Assembly: GCA_913019935.1 (NCBI GenBank)
Contig: CAJVZC010000003.1
Coordinates: forward strand, 1-64,000
Direction of reading: 5' to 3'
DNA length: 64,000 nt
Source: an uncultured Methylococcales bacterium
Lineage (GTDB): Bacteria; Pseudomonadota; Gammaproteobacteria; Methylococcales; Methylomonadaceae
Made by a program: the position numbers and the translations under genes. Under the pieces are notes generated by a model. It was given only the letters and a program-made list of their open reading frames with translations, did no database searches and was not told where the DNA came from. Positions 35,596-43,441 of the stretch are shown here, piece after piece (position 1 is the first letter of the stretch; each line of letters opens with the position of its first letter).

Positions 35596-36410
35596 CAGAA
35601 ACCATGTTCTAGTGACGGAAACTCCTGCGCTTTAACTTCTTTAACGAACGCCCCAACAGCGGCCTGAATAGTGCTCGATTCGGCCATATAGTTCTTTGAA
35701 AAACGCGGGCGCTTTCCAACACTAATATCTAAAATATCATATAAAACAAGAACTTGACCATCACAATGACCGCCCGCACCAATCCCAATAATAGGAATAC
35801 TCAAAGCCTGACTCAGGCGCTCCGTCAACACACTGGGTACACATTCTAAAACCAATAAACTAATACCTGCCTGCTCAAGCGCAACAGCCTCCTCAATAAT
35901 TTTATCAGCAGCCACCACGCTTTTCCCTTGCACCGCATAACGCCCCAATTGATTTATCGACTGTGGCAACAGCCCCAAATGACCACAAACAGGAACCCCC
36001 TCTGCGACTAAAGCGGAAACAATCTCCGGTTTCGATCCCTCTATCTTCACCATTTGGGCGCCGCTCTCGCGTAGTAATCGCGCCGCATTATGTAACGCCA
36101 AATCAATGCTCGCACAACTCATAAACGGCAAGTCAGCAAGCACTAAAGCTCTCTTATTCGTTTTGACAACACATCGGGTGTGATAAACCATGTCATCCAT
36201 AGAGACTGCTAACGTGCTACTACTCCCTTGTACAACCATACCCAGAGAGTCACCCACCAAAATTACATCAACACCTGCCTCATCAACCAATTGCCCAAAA
36301 CTAGCATCATAAGCGGTTAAACACGCGATCTTCTCGCCACGCGCCTTCATATTAATCAAATCCAAAACGGATAACAGCCCTTCTCGAGCGGCCACTGGGT
36401 ATAACGTCAT
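35595..36410 (-). CDS. panB: 3-methyl-2-oxobutanoate hydroxymethyltransferase
   Basis: Adds a methylene-THF-derived hydroxymethyl group to 2-oxoisovalerate. 271 residues from the ATG at 36410 (E. coli 264). The frame is open to 36464, but that overlaps folK by 34 bases and adds non-conserved residues. Metal site VGDSLGMVVQG, CLTAYDASFGQLVD at the start, VKIEGS, VCGHLGLLPQS and GIGAGGHCDGQVLV are standard. The preceding gap to folK is 20 bases. It uses the product of the IlvC/IlvD branch encoded in part elsewhere in this window. Confidence 0.95.
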   Translation of the reverse strand: MTLYPVAAREGLLSVLDLINMKARGEKIACLTAYDASFGQLVDEAGVDVILVGDSLGMVVQGSSSTLAVSMDDMVYHTRCVVKTNKRALVLADLPFMSCASIDLALHNAARLLRESGAQMVKIEGSKPEIVSALVAEGVPVCGHLGLLPQSINQLGRYAVQGKSVVAADKIIEEAVALEQAGISLLVLECVPSVLTERLSQALSIPIIGIGAGGHCDGQVLVLYDILDISVGKRPRFSKNYMAESSTIQAAVGAFVKEVKAQEFPSLEHGF

Positions 36411-36430
36411 AATATATTTTCTTTCATTTT

Positions 36431-36934
36431 TTAAGTCATTTTGACCAGCCCAGACAATGGGCAATCTAAAGCCAACTGCGCTATCGACCCCAATCCCGGC
36501 ACTTGCGCTGTGTCATCAATCTCCACCAAAGGGTAAATAACAAAAGCGCGCTCAGCAAGACCCGGATGCGGCACAACCAAATCCGGCACCCGAATACACT
36601 GTTCACCAAACAATAATAAATCAAGGTCTAGGGTTCTTGGCCCCCAACGCTCGCCCGTCCGCAATCGGCCCTGAACATTCTCGATCTTCTGTAAAGCACG
36701 CAATAAAATCAGCGCGGGCAAGCCCGTAACCACTTTTATCACTGCATTAGTATAATCAGGTTGATTGCTGGGCCCCATCGGCGGACTACGGTAAAGCGAC
36801 GAAAAAGCAACCTCTTCCACCTTGTCAAGAGCATTGATCGCACTACGCGCCTGCTCAATTTGCATAACAGGATCAGCTAAATTGCTCCCCAACCCAACAA
36901 ATGCAACGGTTTTTTCTTCACGGCAATCCATCAA
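36431..36934 (-). CDS. folK: 2-amino-4-hydroxy-6-hydroxymethyldihydropteridine pyrophosphokinase
   Basis: HPPK of folate synthesis. 167 residues with VGLGSNLADP, YRSPPMGPSNQPDYTNAV, the ENVQGRLRTGERWGPRTLDLDLLLFG signature (positions from about 84 to 110) and VPHPGLAERAFVIYPL. Its ATG overlaps the pcnB stop (ATGA). The order pcnB-folK-panB-panC-panD is widespread in gammaproteobacteria. Confidence 0.95.
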   Translation of the reverse strand: MMDCREEKTVAFVGLGSNLADPVMQIEQARSAINALDKVEEVAFSSLYRSPPMGPSNQPDYTNAVIKVVTGLPALILLRALQKIENVQGRLRTGERWGPRTLDLDLLLFGEQCIRVPDLVVPHPGLAERAFVIYPLVEIDDTAQVPGLGSIAQLALDCPLSGLVKMT

Positions 36935-38280
36935 GAGATCACAACGCGCTTATCTCGTGTTGTTGTTTTTCGTCGCCGACCTCTTTTCTTTACGCCCTGC
37001 ACCGACCGAACCATTTCTTTTTTGCGCTCATTATCAGCCTCCTGAAAATCAGTCCACCACTGCGCCAACTCTGGATCCGCATTACCGGTATCTGCTCTAA
37101 GCACTAAAAAATCATAAGCTGCTCGAAAACGCGGATGCGCTAAAATACGAAAAGCACGCGCTCCTCCTCGTTGCTCAAAACGTGGCTGCAAGCCCCAGAC
37201 CTCTCGCATAGATAGACCGACTCTTTTAGGAAAAGCAGTATACTTCACCTGAAACGCGATCACTTCATTACCGGCCTCCTGAAAGGCTAAAAACACATTC
37301 ATGCCTTCCTGTACTTTTATCGCCACCAAACTTTGTACGGCATCCCACAAAAAAGCCGCTAATAAAAAATAAGGCGTTACCGGTTTTCCTTCTGCTATCC
37401 GTGAATCGGTATTGGCTAATGCTTGAAGCAATAATGCACGAGGATAATCACCTTTAGACTGCCTCAAGCGCTTATCTGTATCGGGGAAAAGAACTGCAAA
37501 TAAACGATAATTTTCCAATAATTCAAAAACCCTAACCGCTGCCCCAGATAAAAATAATTTCAAAATCTCATCATAAAGACGCGCTGACGGAACATCTTGC
37601 AGTAATTCAGCCATCCCACCAATAGCGCCCGCACTATCAGAATCTAACTGAAAATCTAACTTGGCTGAAAACCTAACAGCCCGCAACATTCTCACTGGAT
37701 CCTCGCGGTAACGCACTGCAGAATCGCCAATTAAACGTAAAACACCCTGCTGGTGATCGTTATACCCATCAACGTAGTCAATAATTGAAAAGTCACGAAT
37801 ATTGTAATATAACGCGTTGACCGTAAAATCTCGACGCCACACATCCTCTTCAATCGTTCCATAAACATTATCACGCAACAAACGCCCATTTTCGTGAACC
37901 CGCTCGGTCCCTGATTCGTCATGCGCTGATCCTCTGAACGTAGCTACTTCAATAATTTCACGACCAAAATGGACATGCGCCAACCTAAATCGTCGCCCAA
38001 TTAATCTGCAATTACGAAAAACAGCCTTGACCTGCTCAGGACTCGCATCGGTTACCACATCAAAATCTTTCGGCTCAAGTCCTAGCAACAAATCCCTAAC
38101 ACAACCCCCAACAAGATAGGACTGGTAACCATTGCTTTTAAGCCGATAAAGCACCTTAAGCGCATTAGCACTAATTTGCGCTCTCGACACCGTATGTGCT
38201 GATCGTGGGTAAACGACAAAACCTGGCTCAGAATCAGAGAGCTCTGACGGCGAAACAAGTTTTTTTATAAAATCAAAAAT
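36931..38280 (-). CDS. pcnB: Poly(A) polymerase I, probable AUU start
   Basis: Adds 3' poly(A) tails that mark RNAs for decay. Nucleotidyltransferase fold: VGGCVRDLLLG, KDFDVVTDA and RRFRLAHVHFG; a basic C-terminal tail (KKRGRRRKTT). The first in-frame ATG/GTG/TTG is the GTG at 38190, but it lies inside conserved sequence: E. coli has PREQHAISRKDISENALKV where this frame has PRSAHTVSRAQISANALKV. Extending upstream, the only plausible start before an in-frame TAG is ATT at 38280, giving MFDFIKKLVS (449 residues) with AGGGA 7 bases before it. E. coli pcnB is known to start at AUU with MFTRVANF. So I place the start there. Confidence 0.9.
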   Translation of the reverse strand: MFDFIKKLVSPSELSDSEPGFVVYPRSAHTVSRAQISANALKVLYRLKSNGYQSYLVGGCVRDLLLGLEPKDFDVVTDASPEQVKAVFRNCRLIGRRFRLAHVHFGREIIEVATFRGSAHDESGTERVHENGRLLRDNVYGTIEEDVWRRDFTVNALYYNIRDFSIIDYVDGYNDHQQGVLRLIGDSAVRYREDPVRMLRAVRFSAKLDFQLDSDSAGAIGGMAELLQDVPSARLYDEILKLFLSGAAVRVFELLENYRLFAVLFPDTDKRLRQSKGDYPRALLLQALANTDSRIAEGKPVTPYFLLAAFLWDAVQSLVAIKVQEGMNVFLAFQEAGNEVIAFQVKYTAFPKRVGLSMREVWGLQPRFEQRGGARAFRILAHPRFRAAYDFLVLRADTGNADPELAQWWTDFQEADNERKKEMVRSVQGVKKRGRRRKTTTRDKRVVIS

Positions 38281-38283
38281 AGA

Positions 38284-38292
38284 CCTTTCCCT
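38284..38292 (-). promoter_or_regulatory. Ribosome binding site of pcnB
   Basis: AGGGAAAGG on the minus strand. The AGGGA part ends 7 bases before the ATT at 38280. This decides the pcnB start, since there is no standard start codon between the in-frame stop upstream and 38190. Confidence 0.6.
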
Positions 38293-38442
38293 ATAAATTA
38301 AATTCTTGGCAACATTCTACCAGTTAGATAAATTTTCGTACAAATATCACTGAATTAAAAACCAAAAACCTTGACCTTTTGGTCAATTTATTATTAGCTA
38401 TCAGATAGGTATACATGACATTCAACCGAGGGGACTTTAACT

Positions 38443-38685
38443 ATGACAACAAAATCATTACCTGATCTTAAAAGCATTACCGCTATTTTTAACTCCGTTC
38501 AAGATATTTTAATGAACAAGGTAGTCAAAACATTACTGGAGACACCACTTTTAGCTAGCCTATTTGTTACCGACTTTGCCATTTTACTTTTTCTTCGCCC
38601 CCCCGTCCTCTTTTCACTCATCATGTTAGGTGGGCTGGTCGGTCTGGCAATGTACTTCGGCCAAAAACTGGCTTTATTCAAATAA
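38443..38685 (+). CDS. Small membrane protein of unknown function
   Basis: 80 residues: a polar N-terminal 28 residues, then two membrane segments (about residues 37-55 and 58-74) separated by an RPP turn, and a short polar tail. No family recognised. The ribosome site is GAGGGGAC, 10 bases before the ATG. The RDD gene starts 28 bases after its stop, so the two membrane genes are probably cotranscribed. Upstream is an inverted repeat, TTGACC-TTTT-GGTCAA at 38371-38386. Confidence 0.55.
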   Translation: MTTKSLPDLKSITAIFNSVQDILMNKVVKTLLETPLLASLFVTDFAILLFLRPPVLFSLIMLGGLVGLAMYFGQKLALFK

Positions 38686-38713
38686 ACAAACTCACAGAAT
38701 ATTCGCAGAAACC

Positions 38714-39148
38714 ATGCCAATCAAACAAAAAAATACCCCTGATCACCCAGGGTTTTTCCGCCGTTTATCTGCCATTTTCTACGATATATTCCTCTTAGTA
38801 GCCTTATTGTTTATTTTTACAGCAATTGCCTTACCGTTTAATGATGGCGAAGCGATTACCCCTAGCCCTTTATATCTTGGATACCTTATCAGCATCTGCT
38901 TTTTATTTTTTGGCTGGTTCTGGACTCATGGTGGACAAACACTAGGTCTACGCGCATGGAAGCTACAAATCTTAACGACATCCGGGCAACCCCTAAGTTG
39001 GAGAAATGCTTTTTCCAGATTCATCTGGGCAACTCTTTCTTGGGGATTATTCGGACTGGGTTTTATTTGGATTTTATTCGACAAAGAAAAAAAGTCCTTA
39101 CATGACAGGCTTTCTGGCACCCAAGCTTTTATTACCTCTGAGGATTAA
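38714..39148 (+). CDS. RDD-family membrane protein
   Basis: 144 residues from the ATG at 38714; the frame is open further upstream but that region overlaps the previous gene. The family pattern is visible: GFFRRLSAIFYDIFLL (the R-x-x-A-x-x-x-D of RDD), a second membrane segment, GQTLGLRAWKLQI, and a third segment with GLGFIWILFDKEKKSLHDRLSGT. RDD proteins are poorly defined; some act as Na+/Li+/K+:H+ antiporters. It is convergent with lptG, 13 bases apart. Confidence 0.82.
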   Translation: MPIKQKNTPDHPGFFRRLSAIFYDIFLLVALLFIFTAIALPFNDGEAITPSPLYLGYLISICFLFFGWFWTHGGQTLGLRAWKLQILTTSGQPLSWRNAFSRFIWATLSWGLFGLGFIWILFDKEKKSLHDRLSGTQAFITSED

Positions 39149-39161
39149 TAATACCGCCCAT

Positions 39162-40229
39162 TCATCGCAATGATGAAACGATTACACTAGCCACAGCCAG
39201 AATAGTTAAACTCGGCAAAATACCCATTAACATCGGATCAAAACCATAGACCAAGCCCATATAACCAACCACTTTGTTAAAAAGATGGAACCCAACGCCC
39301 AATATCGTACCCACGAGAATCCTAAAACCAATACTCGTCACCCGATTTACTTTTACCACAAAAGGAACGGCTATTAAAATCATCACCACAATGACAACTG
39401 GGCTCGTTAAACGATTCCAAAAAGCTAACTCCAACACATCGGCTTTCTGGTCATTTTTCTTTAAAAACTGTATGTAATGAAACAAGTTAACAGAAGAAAG
39501 TGTCTCAGGCTTGACCAAAACAATATCTAAAAACCGCTGAGTTATTGCAAAAGGCCAGACTTTTTCTTCCGATTGAGTTAACAGCACTTTCTCAAGATCA
39601 ACCTGAACCGCAGAAACACCTCGAGCCAACCATTCATTTTCCTTTACAAAAGTTGCCTCATCCATAAATGAAAAAGCTTTTAAACGACGCTGCTCATCTA
39701 ATTCATAAACCAGTAACTGTCCTAAATCACCTTCACCATTGAACTTTCTGACATTAATGAAGTTTTTTCCATCCCGTAACCAGAAACCATTCTCACTTTT
39801 GGTCATCAAGTCATTATTTTGCGCCTCAGAACGCATGGTTTTAGCTTCAACCATCGCATCGGGAACAATAAATTCACTCACGCTTGTGGCCAGTATAACG
39901 ACCACTAAACCTGCGCACATAACCGCTTTAACAATACCCGAAAGAGACAGTGATGCGGCTTGCATAGCCACTAACTCATGGTTATTCGCCATTGTACCCA
40001 AAGCAACCAAACTCCCTAACAGGGCTGCCGATGGGGTTAAAACATAAAAAACCGACGGGGTTGTTAAGAGCAAATAATAAACAATCTGCTCAAGACCGTA
40101 ATCCCCTTTTCCGAGATCCCCCAATTCATCCGCAAAAGTAAATAAATTATAAAAAGTCAGTAAAATTAAAATCGCAACAAAATAAGCCTTTAAGACCTCT
40201 AAAGCAATGTAACGCGTCAACACAGTCAT
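39162..40229 (-). CDS. lptG: LPS export ABC transporter permease LptG
   Basis: Inner-membrane permease that, with LptF and LptB, extracts lipopolysaccharide. 355 residues with three N-terminal membrane segments, a periplasmic beta-jellyroll domain (about 130-265), and three C-terminal membrane segments. MTVLTRYIALEVLKAYF and LLTTPSVFYVLTPSAALLGSLVALGTMANNHELVA (read as segments) are typical of LptG. The start overlaps the lptF stop by 4 bases (ATGA). Confidence 0.93.
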   Translation of the reverse strand: MTVLTRYIALEVLKAYFVAILILLTFYNLFTFADELGDLGKGDYGLEQIVYYLLLTTPSVFYVLTPSAALLGSLVALGTMANNHELVAMQAASLSLSGIVKAVMCAGLVVVILATSVSEFIVPDAMVEAKTMRSEAQNNDLMTKSENGFWLRDGKNFINVRKFNGEGDLGQLLVYELDEQRRLKAFSFMDEATFVKENEWLARGVSAVQVDLEKVLLTQSEEKVWPFAITQRFLDIVLVKPETLSSVNLFHYIQFLKKNDQKADVLELAFWNRLTSPVVIVVMILIAVPFVVKVNRVTSIGFRILVGTILGVGFHLFNKVVGYMGLVYGFDPMLMGILPSLTILAVASVIVSSLR

Positions 40230-41353
40230 TTAGCAAACCTTTGTCTATAAAGCAGCTTTATCCATGGCAACCCAAAAAATCGAAGCATTAATACCACCCA
40301 CACACCCATCATGAGAACATACACCCACATAAAACTAACCCAAAATGGCAGCACGCCTTTCAATAACCAGCCCTGACTAAAGTGCTGTAAATTCGCATAA
40401 CTAAAATAAATCAAGAATGCGACCGTGACATTACCGTAAACACCTCCACGCGGCGTTAATTGTGCTAACGGAACAGCTAAAAGCCCTAACATCAAAATAC
40501 CCAGAGGAATAGTAAGTCGTCGCTGTATTTCAGCGCCATTACGCAACGAAGAACCCAACCATAACTCGGTTATAGACAAGGCTTCAATAGGATAACTGGG
40601 TAATTTCTTTTCCTTATGAAGCAACAATCCATACTTGTCAAAACGCTCTATCACAACATCTACTTGGCCAGGTTTTCCACTGACTCTTTCGGCATCTTGC
40701 AATACAATATAACGCCCACCCGGCAGATCTTCGAGCTGGCCATATTCTGCGTTAATAACTTCAATATCTTTAGTTTTTTTATTGGTTGCAAAAATATTAT
40801 GCATCCTATTATTTTCATCAATATCTTCAATGAAAAAGTTCAAATCACCGTGCTGACGAAAACTGCCTGAAATCAATCCTCTCAATTCAAACTGCTGTTG
40901 ATCTTGGTGTTGTATTTCAACTATATTGGATTCTGCCCAAGGAATGGCCCATAACGACAAGCACAAACTCACAAGACTTACGGGTAATAAAAAAATAGCC
41001 ATAGATTGATAAATACGCGCTACCCCTGCACCCCCAGAGGCAATAGCATCTATCTCATGATCACGATACATCCGCCCCAAAACAACTAAAACAGCAATAA
41101 AAATTGCCGCCGGTAAAAAATTAATACCAATCCCTAACGCCTTATAACCAACAATTTGCATCACTGCCTCGCTAGAAACCTGACCTTCGACGGCCTGACG
41201 CAAAACTTTTGAGAACTTTTGACCCACTAAAATAACAACAATAACGAATAAAACAGATAATGCCGTTTTAAACAATTCCCACGCAATCATTTTATCAAGC
41301 ACCATAAACCAACGCTGGCGCCTAGACTTAGCAAACGAATTTATTTTCTGCAT
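40226..41353 (-). CDS. lptF: LPS export ABC transporter permease LptF
   Basis: Partner permease of LptG. Membrane topology as in LptG; segments VLVVLGRMYRDHEIDAIASGG and LLAVPLAQLTPRGGVYGN are characteristic. I choose the ATG at 41353 (MQKINSFAKS; 375 residues) because AAGAGAG precedes it directly. 41305 (MVLDKMIAWE) gives a core closer to E. coli LptF but lacks a ribosome site, and 41416 would begin inside the promoter. lptF-lptG is divergent from pepA, the usual gammaproteobacterial order. Confidence 0.9.
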   Translation of the reverse strand: MQKINSFAKSRRQRWFMVLDKMIAWELFKTALSVLFVIVVILVGQKFSKVLRQAVEGQVSSEAVMQIVGYKALGIGINFLPAAIFIAVLVVLGRMYRDHEIDAIASGGAGVARIYQSMAIFLLPVSLVSLCLSLWAIPWAESNIVEIQHQDQQQFELRGLISGSFRQHGDLNFFIEDIDENNRMHNIFATNKKTKDIEVINAEYGQLEDLPGGRYIVLQDAERVSGKPGQVDVVIERFDKYGLLLHKEKKLPSYPIEALSITELWLGSSLRNGAEIQRRLTIPLGILMLGLLAVPLAQLTPRGGVYGNVTVAFLIYFSYANLQHFSQGWLLKGVLPFWVSFMWVYVLMMGVWVVLMLRFFGLPWIKLLYRQRFAK

Positions 41354-41395
41354 CTCTCTCTTAAAAAAAACTGTTATAAGGTATATTATACGCCG

Positions 41396-41412
41396 GTGTA
41401 GCGCAGCTACAC
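41396..41412. promoter_or_regulatory. Palindrome in the lptF/pepA divergent promoter
   Basis: GTGTAGC-GCA-GCTACAC, perfect 7-base arms around three bases. It lies between TATATTAT sequences (41382-41389) and the pepA start. It could be an operator, or a hairpin in the pepA mRNA leader. There is no T-run, so not a terminator. Confidence 0.35.
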
Positions 41413-41442
41413 ACACTGCCTAAAAACAATTTTGGAAAAATC

Positions 41443-42942
41443 ATGGAATTTTCGCTAATAACATCGCCCGCTGAATCTACACATATTGACTGTCTTATTT
41501 TAGGCATTTTTGAGAATCATAGGCATAGCCAAGAAAGTTCAGAGTTTAACACGCAAACGCAAGGTCTCATTGACAACCTCATTAAACGCGACAGTTTTGA
41601 TGGAACTCTGGGTAAAACGCTAACCATAAACTTCATTCCAAACCATACATATCAGCGTTGTGTACTGGTTGGATTAGGCCGTCAAGACCAACCTATTTCC
41701 AGTAAAAATTACCGCAAAGTATTAACTAGCGCCATCAAGGCATTAAACAACACTCCGGCAACTTCTGCTACTTGTTGCCTAACAGAAACGCCTGTTGAAA
41801 ATCAAAATTACGCTTGGAAAACACGTCAAGTTGTTGAAATTTTTCAGGGCTCCTGTTATCAATTTGGCGACTTAAAAAGTAACTTTGAAAGCACTATCAA
41901 ATTAACCCATATCGCTATAGCCACACCCAAAGATAACTTATTAGATGGTGAAATCGGACTAACACAAGGTATTGCCTTAGCAAATGCCGTAGAATTCACA
42001 AAAAACCTTGCAGACTCTCCCGGAAACATCTGCACGCCAAGCCATCTCGCTGAAAAAGCTTTAGCCCTCAGTGAGCAAAACAACCACCTTTCCACTGACA
42101 TCCTCGAAGAGGACGAAATGGCCGAATTAGGCATGGGCGCACTGCTCTCGGTTAGCCGTGGTAGTCGTCAACCGGCTAAATTAATCATCTTGAATTACCA
42201 AGGTGGCAAGCCAGAATCAAATCCCATTGTCTTAGTCGGCAAAGGCTTAACCTTCGATGCCGGCGGCATATCACTTAAACCCAGCGCCGGTATGGACGAA
42301 ATGAAATATGATATGTGTGGCGGCGCCAGTGTATTAGGTGTCTTTCAGGCACTCTCAGAACTCAATTTACCACTCAATGTTATTGGCCTGGTTCCAACCT
42401 CTGAAAACATGCCCGACGGTGATGCCAACAAACCCGGTGATATTGTGACGAGTATGTCTGGGCAAACTATCGAAATACTGAATACCGATGCAGAAGGCAG
42501 ACTCATTCTATGCGACACCCTGACTTATGCTGAGCGATTCAACCCCGAAGTGGTCATTGACCTAGCCACACTCACTGGCGCTTGCATTACTGCTTTAGGT
42601 CGCCACCCTAGTGGATTGTTAGGCAACGACGACGCTCTATGTGCTGATTTACTTTCAGCTGGAACCACAGCCTGCGACCCAGTTTGGCGTTTACCCCTTT
42701 GGGAAGAATACCAAGATCAATTAAAATCGAATTTTGCCGACATGGCCAATATTGGCGGCCCTGCTGGTGGCACTATTACAGCCGCCTGCTTCCTCTCACG
42801 TTTCAGCAAGAATTTCCGCTGGGCGCATTTAGATATTGCCGGCACAGCATGGAAATCTGGCGACCAAAAAGGCGCCACCGGTCGCCCTGTACCTCTACTC
42901 ACACAATTCTTAATCGATTTTTCCAACAATGCCTGCAATTGA
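41443..42942 (+). CDS. pepA: Leucyl aminopeptidase (cytosol aminopeptidase)
   Basis: M17 metallopeptidase with two metal ions; in E. coli PepA also binds DNA at XerCD recombination and carAB sites. 499 residues: N-terminal macro-like domain, then the catalytic domain with LVGKGLTFDAGGISLKPS (catalytic Lys and metal Asp), NTDAEGRLILCD (signature) and DLATLTGAC. Length is normal. holC overlaps its end by 14 bases. Divergent from lptF. Confidence 0.95.
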   Translation: MEFSLITSPAESTHIDCLILGIFENHRHSQESSEFNTQTQGLIDNLIKRDSFDGTLGKTLTINFIPNHTYQRCVLVGLGRQDQPISSKNYRKVLTSAIKALNNTPATSATCCLTETPVENQNYAWKTRQVVEIFQGSCYQFGDLKSNFESTIKLTHIAIATPKDNLLDGEIGLTQGIALANAVEFTKNLADSPGNICTPSHLAEKALALSEQNNHLSTDILEEDEMAELGMGALLSVSRGSRQPAKLIILNYQGGKPESNPIVLVGKGLTFDAGGISLKPSAGMDEMKYDMCGGASVLGVFQALSELNLPLNVIGLVPTSENMPDGDANKPGDIVTSMSGQTIEILNTDAEGRLILCDTLTYAERFNPEVVIDLATLTGACITALGRHPSGLLGNDDALCADLLSAGTTACDPVWRLPLWEEYQDQLKSNFADMANIGGPAGGTITAACFLSRFSKNFRWAHLDIAGTAWKSGDQKGATGRPVPLLTQFLIDFSNNACN

Positions 42943-43357
42943 TTTCTATATTCTCACGACCACCAGCGAACAAAAACGTTATCAATTTGTTTGCAAACTA
43001 GCCGAGAAGATTTTTAAACAAAAGCAAAAAGCTTTTTTTCTAACACCTTCAATTCAAGCCAGTGAAACCCTCGATGCCTTGTTATGGACATACAAGGCAA
43101 GTAGCTTTATCCCGCATCATATCGCTCAAGAAAAAAAACCTTCAATGAATGAGCAGTTACTCATTGGCGACCAAAACATCCCTCAAGATTGGCGCGATAC
43201 ACTAGTCAACTTAACCGATCAACGCGTTCCCAATATAGAAAAACTAAACCGCATTATTGAGATCATTGATGCCAATGACACGCATAGAGAGGCAGGCCGA
43301 CAACGTTATCGGTACTATAAAAGCATGAATTTACAACCCAACACACATAAAATTTAA
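42929..43357 (+). CDS. holC: DNA polymerase III chi subunit
   Basis: Clamp-loader accessory subunit that binds SSB. 142 residues: IDFYILTTTSEQKRYQFVCKL at the N-terminus, DALLWTYKASSFIPHHIAQEK, and RQRYRYYKSMNL near the end. It matches HolC in size and pattern. The start overlaps pepA by 14 bases, and valS follows after 84 bases; pepA-holC-valS is a conserved order. Confidence 0.93.
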   Translation: MPAIDFYILTTTSEQKRYQFVCKLAEKIFKQKQKAFFLTPSIQASETLDALLWTYKASSFIPHHIAQEKKPSMNEQLLIGDQNIPQDWRDTLVNLTDQRVPNIEKLNRIIEIIDANDTHREAGRQRYRYYKSMNLQPNTHKI

Positions 43358-43441
43358 CCTTTTTTCGCTGAACCAATTTAGCTTCGAGCCACAATCAGGT
43401 TAAAATAAAAAAATTTACTTCGCTTAATTTAAATTATCCTC

